Positions 1-5,907 of a stretch of DNA of 5,995 nucleotides are shown here, piece by piece. Source of the stretch: Rhodocyclaceae bacterium (GTDB lineage Bacteria > Pseudomonadota > Gammaproteobacteria > Burkholderiales > Rhodocyclaceae); NCBI GenBank assembly GCA_018262875.1, contig JADFDL010000108.1, positions 1 through 5,995 of the forward strand, read 5' to 3'. Both the position numbers and the translations under genes were made by a program. Numbering within the stretch: position 1 is the first letter of the stretch; each line of letters begins with the position of its first letter. The notes beneath the pieces are model-generated. The model did not search any database. It worked only from the letters and a program-made list of their open reading frames with translations, and was not told the DNA's origin.

Positions 1-745
1 ATTTGTAACCACGGTGCAGGGCGACCACGCCGGCCGCCATGTTGAAATATTCGACCTTGCCGAGGCCGGCCTGTTCCATCATGTCCTTCAGCGTTTCCTG
101 GTCCGGGTGCATGCGGATCGATTCGGCCAGGTATTCGTAGCTGCCGGAGTCGTCGACGACCTTCCTGCCGAGCCAGGGCAGCACCTTGAAAGAATAGAAA
201 TCATACGCCGGTTCCAACGGTTTCCATACCTTGGAGAACTCCAGGATCAGCACGCGGCCGCCCGGACGCAGCACGCGCGCCATCTCGGCCAGGGCCTGGT
301 CCTTGTGCGTCATGTTGCGCAGGCCGAAGGCGCAGGTGACGCAATCGAAATATTCGGACGGGAAGGGCAGCTTCTCGCCGTCGCACTGGGCCGCCGGCAT
401 CATGAAGCCGTGGTCGATCAGGCGGTCGCGACCGCGCACGAGCATGGCGCTGTTGATGTCGGTGAGCCAGACCTGGCCGCTGCTGTTGCCACCTCCGGCG
501 ACGCGCTTGGCGAAGGCCAGCGAGAGATCGGCCGTGCCGCCGGCAACGTCGAGCACGCGGTCGCCCGCGCGCACGCCGGAGACCTCGATGGCGAAGGCTT
601 TCCACAGGCGGTGCAGGCCGAGCGACATGAGGTCGTTCATCAGGTCGTACTTGTCGGCGACCGAATCGAAGACGCCGGCGACGCGCTTCGCTTTTTCGCC
701 CTCGGCAACTTCCTTGAAGCCGAAATGGGTGGTGTTGTCCGTCAT
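1..745 (-). CDS. ubiE: Ubiquinone/menaquinone biosynthesis C-methyltransferase UbiE (lacks last 1-2 codons)
   Basis: SAM-dependent class I methyltransferase that C-methylates the benzoquinol ring in ubiquinone synthesis and, where the organism makes it, demethylmenaquinol. The 248 visible residues start at ATG 745-743 ([13 protein letters not shown]). Seen: the N-terminal family signature Y33-D-x-M-N-x3-S-x3-H45-x2-W48; SAM motif [13 protein letters not shown] at 64-75; the acidic motif II LTDIN at 94-98; CDGEKLPF at 121-128; FGLRNM at 140-145; and the second signature [15 protein letters not shown] at 157-171. The frame runs off position 1 after HRGYK. Family members normally end HRGYKF, so probably only a Phe and the stop are missing, giving about 249 residues against 251 in E. 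coli. It starts 28 bases after the DUF971 stop with only a weak purine-rich stretch (GGCGAG) upstream, so it is probably co-transcribed with that gene. No key motif is missing. Confidence 0.97.
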   Translation of the reverse strand, partial: MTDNTTHFGFKEVAEGEKAKRVAGVFDSVADKYDLMNDLMSLGLHRLWKAFAIEVSGVRAGDRVLDVAGGTADLSLAFAKRVAGGGNSSGQVWLTDINSAMLVRGRDRLIDHGFMMPAAQCDGEKLPFPSEYFDCVTCAFGLRNMTHKDQALAEMARVLRPGGRVLILEFSKVWKPLEPAYDFYSFKVLPWLGRKVVDDSGSYEYLAESIRMHPDQETLKDMMEQAGLGKVEYFNMAAGVVALHRGYK

Positions 746-773
746 GTTCTCGCCGTCCCGCGCGGACTGACTT

Positions 774-1208
774 TCAGTGATGTCCGCAGCCGCCGCTGCC
801 GCAGCCGCCCTGCTTGGGCGCGGCGGGATTGTCGGCCGGGTCGCGGCTGGCGCCGGCTGCCTGCATGCGGTCGAGATACTCCTGCCAGAGCCGGTCGCGG
901 CTGGCGCCGAGCCAGTAGAGATAATCCCAGGAATAGATGCCGCTGTTGTGGCCGTCCGAGAAGGTCGGCTGGATGGCGTACATGCCGACCGGCTCGACAT
1001 GCTGGACCTCGATGTCGCGCTTGCCGACCTGCAGGGTCTCCTGGCCGGGGCCGTGGCCGCGCACCTCGGCGGAGGGGCTGTAGACGCGCAGCAGCTCGTA
1101 GGGCAGCTCGTAGCGGCTGCCGTCGGTGAAGGCGACTTCCAGCAGGCGCGATTTCTGGTGCAACTTGATTTCGGTCGGGGTAGGGGTGTCTTTGTCGAGG
1201 CCGCCCAT
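774..1208 (-). CDS. DUF971 (GBBH-like N-terminal domain) protein with Cys/His-rich tail
   Basis: Small protein of 144 residues matching the DUF971 family (also called gamma-butyrobetaine hydroxylase-like N-terminal domain). Seen: the core at about 13-113, with [17 protein letters not shown] at 25-41, [10 protein letters not shown] at 44-53, [20 protein letters not shown] at 71-90 and [11 protein letters not shown] at 91-101. A flexible Ala/Pro linker then leads to a C-terminal [11 protein letters not shown] tail (Cys136, Cys141, His143, His144), which looks able to bind metal. The ATG at 1208-1206 is chosen because GGAG lies 7 bases upstream; an in-frame ATG at 1244 would add 12 residues but has no ribosome site. 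Known of the family: such domains occur alone, fused to 2-oxoglutarate-dependent hydroxylases, or with Mrp/ApbC-type Fe-S carriers, and in betaproteobacteria often lie just before ubiE. The molecular function of the stand-alone form is not established. Confidence 0.93.
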   Translation of the reverse strand: MGGLDKDTPTPTEIKLHQKSRLLEVAFTDGSRYELPYELLRVYSPSAEVRGHGPGQETLQVGKRDIEVQHVEPVGMYAIQPTFSDGHNSGIYSWDYLYWLGASRDRLWQEYLDRMQAAGASRDPADNPAAPKQGGCGSGGCGHH

Positions 1209-1215
1209 GACATTT

Positions 1216-1219
1216 CTCC
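1216..1219 (-). promoter_or_regulatory. Ribosome binding site of the DUF971 gene
   Basis: GGAG on the minus strand, 7 bases before ATG 1208. It decides the start in favour of MGGLDKD over the upstream in-frame ATG at 1244, which has no such site. Confidence 0.7.
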
Positions 1220-1239
1220 AGGCGTGATTCGGGACGGCA

Positions 1240-1268
1240 ATCATACCGCAGAAGGCCGCCTCGAATAA
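1240..1268 (-). promoter_or_regulatory. Possible promoter for DUF971-ubiE
   Basis: Reading the minus strand, TATGAT (1245-1240) matches five of six -10 consensus bases. A poor -35-like TTATTC (1268-1263) lies 17 bases upstream. It falls in the 66-base gap between gene B and DUF971 and would start transcription about 25 bases before the DUF971 ATG. This could let the quinone-side genes be expressed independently of HIT-A-B. The -35 match is weak and no clear terminator follows B, so read-through from the upstream genes is also likely. Confidence 0.3.
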
Positions 1269-1274
1269 CCGCGT

Positions 1275-2873
1275 TTACAACCGGGTGAAGCCGACACGCT
1301 CGAAGTCGGGTCCCTGGCTCAGCAGCTCGCCCAGCCGAAGCCGTGTCTGCCGGTCGGTAAATACTTCGACGACGCGCTCCGGCTGGAACCAGCCGCGCGG
1401 CAGAACGAGTGAAGCCTCCTCCTTCAAGGCGGGCACGGCGGGCAGCAGGAAGGCGCGCACATAGCGCTCGGAGGCAGAGATCTTGATGCCCGTCGGGCGC
1501 ACGGCAATGCCCTGCGGCACCCCCGGCAGGATATGGATGCCGATGAACAGCTCGTCCTTCAGCATCAGGTTCCAACTGACCTGCGCCAGGAGGAACTGCT
1601 CGCCGTCGGGCGGCTTCAGGCCGAACAGCTGGCCGTGCCCGATGCGGCTGCCGGCCTCGCCGCGCTGCAGGCGGAAACCGGAAACGGATTGATCCGCCAC
1701 GGTCCACCGCTCCAGCGGATAACCGATCTGAAACTGGGACGAGCGCACGCTCAATCGGGTCGGGTCGACCTGGTCGCGAAAGGTCCAGATGCGCTCCATG
1801 TCGCCGCGGGAATAGATGCGCACGTGCTCGGGCTGGTTGAATTCGTCGCCGGTGACATGGAAGTGGATCGCCTCGAATCCCAGGCAGACTTCGGCGATGC
1901 CGCTGGCGCCGCGGCGCTGGAAGCGGCGCGGCGTGGCGTTCAGGCACCAGGGCTTGTACAACTGCAGGAGCAGGCGGCTGGCGATGGACGGGGGGCAGTC
2001 GTCGCCGAGGCCGAGCGAGGCGGGGCTTTCGCGCTCTTTGAGCCGGGCCAGGATTTCCTGAATCTTCGGCGAGAGCTGGCGGGTGTCGAAATAGCGCACC
2101 GAATCCGTTCGCGGCAATTGATCCAGCGGACGCGCGCTCGCATCGCGCATGAGATCGATGCCGAAGGCGCGCGTCTCGATCGGCTCGCCCAGGGGCTTGA
2201 CGGCAGTCAGCGGGGCGAAGCGTCTCGCCCAGCGGCATATCCAGGAAAATTCGTGGGTGCTGCGGCTGTAGGGGCTGGCCAGGTCGACCAGCAGCACCGA
2301 GGCATAGGCCTCGGCCGCGCACTGGAGCTTGTTGATCTCGTTGATCGGTTCCGGCACGGCGGTCTTGTCGATGCCCCATTCCTCCGCCGTCGCGTAGTAG
2401 CCGTGCAGATCGATCCAGGCGCCCGGCGAGGGCTCGCGGCGGGCGCGGAAATATTCGAGGATGACCTTGCCGGCGTAATGCACGCAGCGCTGGCAGATGA
2501 GCGCGAGCCTCGACTGCACCTGGGGATCGTTCGAGCCCATTTGCGCCACCTGGGCGTAGGCGCGCGCCATGGACTGCCAGAGCGAGAGGACTTGGCGGAA
2601 GGCTTCCGCCTCGGCCGGGGTCGGCGGCAGCGGCCTGGCGGCGTAGCGCTGGGCGATCTCGTCCTGCAGGAAGGCCATTGGCGCGCGCGCCGTCTCGAGC
2701 ACGTCGAGATAGGCGGTGCCGGCGGGCGGCCGGTGGGTCAGGCCGGTGAGGAGGGTGATCAGCACCTGGTGCGCCTCGCGCGCATTGGTCAGCGGCAGGC
2801 TGGCGATCAGCGCCATGCAGGCGCGTGCGTCGGCGGTGTCGACGGGAAAGGGCGGGCGCTCCGTGTCGTTCAT
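1275..2873 (-). CDS. PilZ-like domain protein B (tandem paralogue of upstream gene)
   Basis: A protein of 532 residues whose family I cannot name with certainty. Seen: residues about 15-235 are helix-rich with no signal peptide or membrane segment, so it is probably cytoplasmic. Then come ESPASLGLG at 282-290; R316-R-F-Q-R-R321 followed by a strand-like stretch with AIH at 335-337; D394-Q-S-V-S-G399-FRL; a beta-rich stretch with FLLAQVSW at 427-434; IHILPG at 446-451; and LPAVPALK at 477-484. D-x-S-x-x-G followed by hydrophobic strands resembles a PilZ (c-di-GMP-binding) core, and R-x-x-x-R is the other PilZ ligand motif, but here about 70 residues separate them. It aligns with gene A along its whole length. 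ATG 2873 overlaps the stop of A as ATGA with no strong ribosome site, so translation is probably coupled. The frame is open further upstream inside A, but that extension has no homology logic. A c-di-GMP role is inference. Confidence 0.88.
   Translation of the reverse strand: MNDTERPPFPVDTADARACMALIASLPLTNAREAHQVLITLLTGLTHRPPAGTAYLDVLETARAPMAFLQDEIAQRYAARPLPPTPAEAEAFRQVLSLWQSMARAYAQVAQMGSNDPQVQSRLALICQRCVHYAGKVILEYFRARREPSPGAWIDLHGYYATAEEWGIDKTAVPEPINEINKLQCAAEAYASVLLVDLASPYSRSTHEFSWICRWARRFAPLTAVKPLGEPIETRAFGIDLMRDASARPLDQLPRTDSVRYFDTRQLSPKIQEILARLKERESPASLGLGDDCPPSIASRLLLQLYKPWCLNATPRRFQRRGASGIAEVCLGFEAIHFHVTGDEFNQPEHVRIYSRGDMERIWTFRDQVDPTRLSVRSSQFQIGYPLERWTVADQSVSGFRLQRGEAGSRIGHGQLFGLKPPDGEQFLLAQVSWNLMLKDELFIGIHILPGVPQGIAVRPTGIKISASERYVRAFLLPAVPALKEEASLVLPRGWFQPERVVEVFTDRQTRLRLGELLSQGPDFERVGFTRL
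2870..2873 (-). promoter_or_regulatory. ATGA stop-start overlap coupling A and B
   Basis: The TGA of gene A (2872-2870) shares bases with the ATG of gene B (2873-2871). No convincing Shine-Dalgarno sequence precedes this ATG, so B is probably translated by re-initiating ribosomes. That would give linked amounts of the two paralogues. Confidence 0.7.
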
Positions 2874-4477
2874 ACGCCGTCGAATGCGCAGCGCTCGAAA
2901 TCGTTGCCGCGGTCGAGTTGCTGCGTGAGCCGGATCTGCCGTGCGGATTGTTCGTGGAGTTCGATGACGCGGCCGGCGCGGAACCACCCTGCCGGTACGA
3001 TGACCGATTCGGGATACTTCAGGGCGGGCACGGCGGGCAGCCTGAAGCCCGGACGATATTTCTCGTTGATGGCGGTCAGGCCGGTGCCGCGCAGGGCGAC
3101 CGACAGCGGGTTGCCCGGCATGATCTGGATGCCGGCCTGCAGTTCGGCTCCGCCCGTCAGCCGCGACCAGCGCGCCACGGCGAGCAGAAAGCTGCGACTG
3201 CCCGCCGGCATGATGGCCACCATCTGGCCGCCGCCGACGCGACCGCCGGCTTGGCTGAGGGGGCGCGTCAGGCGAAAGCCCGTGGGGGATTCGTCCAGCA
3301 CGCGCCACTCCTCGACCATGAAGCCCTGCAACTGGCTGTAATCCTCCTCGTGCCGGGTGGCGACGCGGCCGAAAGTGGCGATCTCGTCGGCCTGGGTCTT
3401 CGACATGGCGTCGCCCTGGCCGGGCTGGCGGAAGATTTTTCCCGACAGGTAATAGTGGATGGCATCGATCCCCGTGACCAGGCGGCAGGTGCCGCCGCCG
3501 GCGCGGCGCGGATGCAGACGCGCCGCGCCGCCCTTGAACCACTGCTGGTAAAGCTGCTTCAGCAGGTTTTCGCAACCGGGCTGCACGGCGTCCTCGCCCA
3601 GGCCGAGCGAAGCCGGCGATTCGCCGCGCTGCAGGTGGGCGATGCGCCGCTTCACGCTGCGCGACAGGTCGGACAGGTCCAGCCAGCGCAGTTGGCCGCC
3701 CCCTTCAGCGACGGTTGTCTCCGGGGCGTTCGAGGACAGGTCGACGACGAGGGGCGGCACCCGCGGCTCGGCCGGGGGGGCATTCAGCACGGCCACTTTG
3801 CCGCCCCAGCGGTGCAGCCAGCGCTCGACCTGCACGAGTTGTCGCCCGGACAGCTCGTAGGGACTGGCCCGGTGCAGCAGCAGGGTTTGCGCATAGGCGG
3901 CGGCGACGCTCGTAGCCGGATGTTCGGCCTGCAGCGTGTCGTTCACCGGATGGGCCAGGGCGCCCAGCTCTTCGGCCGCCGAGAACACGCGGTGCAGCGT
4001 CTGCCAGAGCTGCGCGGGCGGATCGGTGGGCGCGCGATAGATGTCGAGCAGCTCGGCGCGCAGGGCGCCCATGGCGCGTTGCGCGATCAGCGCGGCATGC
4101 GGCCGCAGATTGGCATCGCCCGCCAGACAGGCCGCCAGGCAGTGCAGGTAGCCGGTCTGCACGGCCTGCCAGAGCGTGCGGTTGGTGTCCATGCCGGCCT
4201 GCTCGGGCGGCGCCAGCGGCAACGGCCGGCCGGCGAACTTGCGCGCCGATTCCGTCTGGGCGAAGGCAATCGGGTCGCGCAACAGTTCGAGGATCTTCAG
4301 CCGCTCGGCGGGCACGATGGCGAAGCGGTTGAGCAGATTGATCTGGCGCAGCAGCAGGGCCTGCGCTTGCGCCGGATTGGCCAGCGGCTGCGCCGACAGC
4401 CAGTCGCGGCAACTGTGCGCGGTGGCAAAGGCCGGCGGCTGGTCCGAACCGAATGCGGGCAGGGCGAATGCGGTCAC
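2870..4477 (-). CDS. PilZ-like domain protein A (first of tandem pair)
   Basis: A protein of 535 residues if started at GTG 4477, paralogous to B. Seen: a helical N-terminal part (about 15-230) containing GRPLPLAPPE, LIAQRAMGALRAELLDIYRA and an RASPYELSGRQ stretch that aligns with ASPYSRSTHE in B. Then GESPASLGLGED (about 286-297); R320-L-H-P-R-R325 followed by TGIDAIHYYLSG; D395-E-S-P-T-G400-FRL; GGGQMVAIMPAG; FLLAVARWSRL; IQIMPG; LPAVPALK; and an ending NDFERCAFDGV. The R-x-x-x-R and D-x-S-x-x-G pair plus the beta-rich segment suggest a PilZ fold with an insertion, hence possible c-di-GMP binding; this is inference. No signal peptide or membrane segment is visible. GTG is preferred over TTG 4483 because AAGGGAG lies 9 bases before GTG but only 3 before TTG; no ATG is available near the N-terminus. 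It begins 2 bases after the HIT stop. It could instead be an uncharacterised family with a PilZ-like barrel that binds another ligand. Confidence 0.88.
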   Translation of the reverse strand: MTAFALPAFGSDQPPAFATAHSCRDWLSAQPLANPAQAQALLLRQINLLNRFAIVPAERLKILELLRDPIAFAQTESARKFAGRPLPLAPPEQAGMDTNRTLWQAVQTGYLHCLAACLAGDANLRPHAALIAQRAMGALRAELLDIYRAPTDPPAQLWQTLHRVFSAAEELGALAHPVNDTLQAEHPATSVAAAYAQTLLLHRASPYELSGRQLVQVERWLHRWGGKVAVLNAPPAEPRVPPLVVDLSSNAPETTVAEGGGQLRWLDLSDLSRSVKRRIAHLQRGESPASLGLGEDAVQPGCENLLKQLYQQWFKGGAARLHPRRAGGGTCRLVTGIDAIHYYLSGKIFRQPGQGDAMSKTQADEIATFGRVATRHEEDYSQLQGFMVEEWRVLDESPTGFRLTRPLSQAGGRVGGGQMVAIMPAGSRSFLLAVARWSRLTGGAELQAGIQIMPGNPLSVALRGTGLTAINEKYRPGFRLPAVPALKYPESVIVPAGWFRAGRVIELHEQSARQIRLTQQLDRGNDFERCAFDGV

Positions 4478-4491
4478 GGTCAATTACTCCC
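4475..4491 (-). promoter_or_regulatory. Ribosome site and GTG start of gene A inside the end of the HIT gene
   Basis: GGGAG at 4491-4487 (minus strand) lies in the last codons of the HIT gene. Spacing to GTG 4477-4475 is 9 bases, against 3 bases to the in-frame TTG at 4483-4481, which overlaps the HIT stop. The spacing favours GTG, and the arrangement implies coupled translation of HIT and A. Confidence 0.6.
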
Positions 4492-4914
4492 TTGTACATC
4501 GGCCAGCGCCTCGACGAAGGCGCTGCGCAGGGCCTCGCCGTCCGGGCCGCTGCGGGTTGATGCGGCGCGTGCAGCCTGCCCCCAGATCGAATCGGGAAAG
4601 TGGCGGTCGTCGCGCCAGCGCGGGACGATGTGCCAGTGTAGGTGCGGCACCCTGTTGCCCAGACTGGCGAGGTTGACCTTGTCCGGCCTGGCCGCGCGGC
4701 GCACGGCAGCTTCCGCGGCGAACACCACCGACATCAGGTGGCCGCGCTCCCCGGCGTCGAGGTCGGTCATCTCGGCCACGTGGCGTTTCCAGATGACGCG
4801 GCAGGAGCCGGGATAGTCGGCGTCCGGCACCAGCACCAGCCGGCAGAACGCGTCCTGCCAGAGAATGTCCCCGCCTGCTTCGCTGCACAGTTGGCATGCA
4901 TCCGCAACTGACAT
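4480..4914 (-). CDS. HIT-family nucleotide hydrolase/transferase
   Basis: A 144-residue cytoplasmic HIT (histidine triad) protein. Members hydrolyse or transfer nucleotidyl groups from substrates such as nucleoside phosphoramidates or dinucleoside polyphosphates; the substrate here is unknown. Seen: C7-Q-L-C10 near the N-terminus, resembling the Cys pair that binds zinc in some HIT proteins; the hydrophobic core CRLVLVPDADYPG at 24-36; R44-H45-V-A-E-M; N81-L-A-S-L-G-N; and the catalytic triad H91-L-H93-W-H95-I-V-P, where the middle His is the usual nucleophile. Length is normal for the family. ATG 4914 is supported by AGGAG 9 bases upstream. The frame stays open upstream into the antisense of the neighbouring gene, which is not coding. 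It heads the minus-strand gene run and is followed after 2 bases by gene A. Hint-like or diadenosine-polyphosphate activity cannot be told apart from sequence alone. Confidence 0.95.
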   Translation of the reverse strand: MSVADACQLCSEAGGDILWQDAFCRLVLVPDADYPGSCRVIWKRHVAEMTDLDAGERGHLMSVVFAAEAAVRRAARPDKVNLASLGNRVPHLHWHIVPRWRDDRHFPDSIWGQAARAASTRSGPDGEALRSAFVEALADVQGSN

Positions 4915-4923
4915 TGCCCGCAA

Positions 4924-4928
4924 CTCCT
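4924..4928 (-). promoter_or_regulatory. Ribosome binding site of the HIT gene
   Basis: AGGAG on the minus strand, 9 bases before ATG 4914. It fixes the HIT start against longer upstream reading of the same frame. Confidence 0.7.
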
Positions 4929-4947
4929 GCCTATGCGAAAAGGATGG

Positions 4948-4976
4948 GTGCATTCTACCCTGCCCGCCGCTACAAT
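4948..4976 (+). promoter_or_regulatory. Possible promoter of the amino-acid-binding protein gene
   Basis: TACAAT at 4971-4976 matches five of six -10 bases, placing the start of transcription near 4983 and leaving a leader of about 43 bases. The -35 position (GTGCAT at 4948-4953, 17-base spacing) is a weak match. This is the only good -10 in the short region upstream. Confidence 0.45.
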
Positions 4977-4980
4977 CGAA
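4952..4980 (-). promoter_or_regulatory. Possible promoter of the HIT-A-B genes
   Basis: Minus-strand TAGAAT (4957-4952) matches five of six -10 bases and would start transcription about 30 bases before the HIT ATG. The only -35 candidate at 17 bases spacing is TTCGAT (4980-4975), a poor match, so an activator or another sigma factor may be needed. It overlaps the divergent promoter region of the binding-protein gene. Confidence 0.4.
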
Positions 4981-4990
4981 CGACATCGCC

Positions 4991-5010
4991 GACCCCAACT
5001 GACCCCAACC
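4991..5010 (+). repeat. Two-copy 10-base tandem repeat in the leader
   Basis: GACCCCAACT followed directly by GACCCCAACC, nine of ten bases identical. It lies between the predicted transcription start and the ribosome site of the binding-protein gene. Ten bases is about one helical turn, so it could be a protein or RNA target, but it may equally be a chance small duplication. Confidence 0.6.
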
Positions 5011-5013
5011 TTT

Positions 5014-5019
5014 AAGGAG
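5014..5019 (+). promoter_or_regulatory. Ribosome binding site of the amino-acid-binding protein gene
   Basis: AAGGAG six bases before ATG 5026. It selects this start over the in-frame ATG at 4933, which would put 31 extra residues before the signal peptide. Confidence 0.85.
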
Positions 5020-5025
5020 CACCCC

Positions 5026-5907
5026 ATGCGCCCTCTGACTTTTGTGTGCTGCATCCGGCCCCGGCAAAGCCTCGCTGCCCTGACCCTGCTGCTGGCCGCC
5101 GCCGGCGCCTGGGCCCAGGCCGGTACGCTGGACAAGATCCGGCAGAGCGGGACCATCTCCCTGGGTTATCGTGAAGCCTCGATCCCCTTCTCCTATGTCG
5201 GCGAGAACCGGCAGCCGGCCGGCTATTCGGTCGAGTTGTGCCAGCGCGTGGCGGAAAGCGTGAAGCGGCAGCTCGGCCTGGCGGATCTCAAGATCGCATG
5301 GGTGCAGGTGGCGCCGGGCAACCGGATGGCGAAGCTCGCCGGCGGCAAAATCGATCTGGAGTGCGGCTCGACGACCAACACGCTGTCGCGCCAGGAGCAG
5401 GTGGAATTCAGCCTGCTCACCTTCGCCGACGGCGGCAGCCTGCTGATGAAGTCGGGCGCCGCCATGGCGGGGCTGGCCGACATGGGCGGCCGGAAAATTG
5501 GCGTCGTGCCCGGCACCACGACTGAGCGCACCCTGCAGGCGGCCTTGGCGCGCAGCAACGTCAAGGCGGAAGCGGTGAAGCTGAAGGATCACGCCGAAGG
5601 GCTGGTGGCGGTGGTGGAGGGCAGGGTGGACGCCTATGCTTCCGATCGCGTGATCCTGGTCGGGCTGGTGCTCGGTTCGGGCCACGGGAAGGACCTGCGC
5701 CTGTCCGAAGACCTGTATTCCTACGAACCCTATGCGCTGATGATGCGCAAGGACGATTCCGCTTTCCGCCTGGCGGTGAACCGCGAATTGGCGCGGCTGT
5801 ACCGCAGCGGGGAAATCTACGCGATCTACGATCGCTGGCTTGGCGTGCTCGGCACGCCGGGGCCGCTGCTCAAGGATCTCTACTTCCTCAACGGGCTGCC
5901 GGAGTAG
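5026..5907 (+). CDS. GltI-like amino-acid ABC transporter periplasmic binding protein
   Basis: Extracytoplasmic solute-binding protein of family 3, 293 residues, closest in motif pattern to the glutamate/aspartate-binding GltI group (E. coli GltI has 302 residues). Seen: a Sec signal peptide with basic residues at 11-13, hydrophobic 16-28 and a likely cleavage after A28-W-A30; no lipobox. Mature-domain motifs are GYREASIPFSYV at 47-58, GYSVELCQRV at 66-75, PGNRMAKL at 97-104, the hallmark ECGSTTNT at 112-119, GTTTER at 163-168, KDHAEGL at 187-193, VDAYASDR at 201-208, and MMRKDDSAFR at 239-248. The ECGSTTN motif and conserved Arg are typical of acidic amino-acid binding in this group, so glutamate or aspartate is the likely but unproven ligand. 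No permease or ATPase gene follows in the window; the next gene is convergent, so this is an orphan at least locally. It is transcribed divergently from the HIT gene. Confidence 0.95.
   Translation: MRPLTFVCCIRPRQSLAALTLLLAAAGAWAQAGTLDKIRQSGTISLGYREASIPFSYVGENRQPAGYSVELCQRVAESVKRQLGLADLKIAWVQVAPGNRMAKLAGGKIDLECGSTTNTLSRQEQVEFSLLTFADGGSLLMKSGAAMAGLADMGGRKIGVVPGTTTERTLQAALARSNVKAEAVKLKDHAEGLVAVVEGRVDAYASDRVILVGLVLGSGHGKDLRLSEDLYSYEPYALMMRKDDSAFRLAVNRELARLYRSGEIYAIYDRWLGVLGTPGPLLKDLYFLNGLPE

Noticed and set aside
14..1129. Plus-strand open frame of about 370 codons opposite ubiE and DUF971
   Set aside because: Both minus-strand genes are secure from their motifs. The antisense product becomes Arg/Cys-rich nonsense where it passes into the DUF971 region.
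1209..1274. Rho-independent terminator between gene B and DUF971
   Set aside because: I found no stem-loop followed by a T run. The gap instead holds a possible -10 element and the DUF971 ribosome site.
1533..3341. Plus-strand open frame of about 600 codons opposite genes A and B
   Set aside because: It lies antisense to two clearly homologous genes, starts and ends without regard to their borders, has a low-complexity Arg/Ala/Gly/Asp-rich composition and no recognisable domain. Long antisense frames are expected in GC-rich DNA.
2874..3575. N-terminal extension of gene B reaching to 3575
   Set aside because: The frame is open but overlaps the coding part of gene A, which aligns with B along its length from ATG 2873. 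The extension is Arg/Pro-rich and lacks homology.
2825..4816. Plus-strand open frame of about 660 codons
   Set aside because: Antisense to gene A and most of the HIT gene. The composition is that of a shadow of GC-rich codons and there are no motifs.
4933..5025. Earlier ATG start of the binding-protein gene at 4933
   Set aside because: It would bury the signal peptide behind 31 residues and lies upstream of the best -10 element; AAGGAG precedes 5026 at ideal distance.
4915..5685. N-terminal extension of the HIT gene
   Set aside because: It runs antisense through the divergent binding-protein gene. The family length, ribosome site and CxxC position all support the start at 4914.
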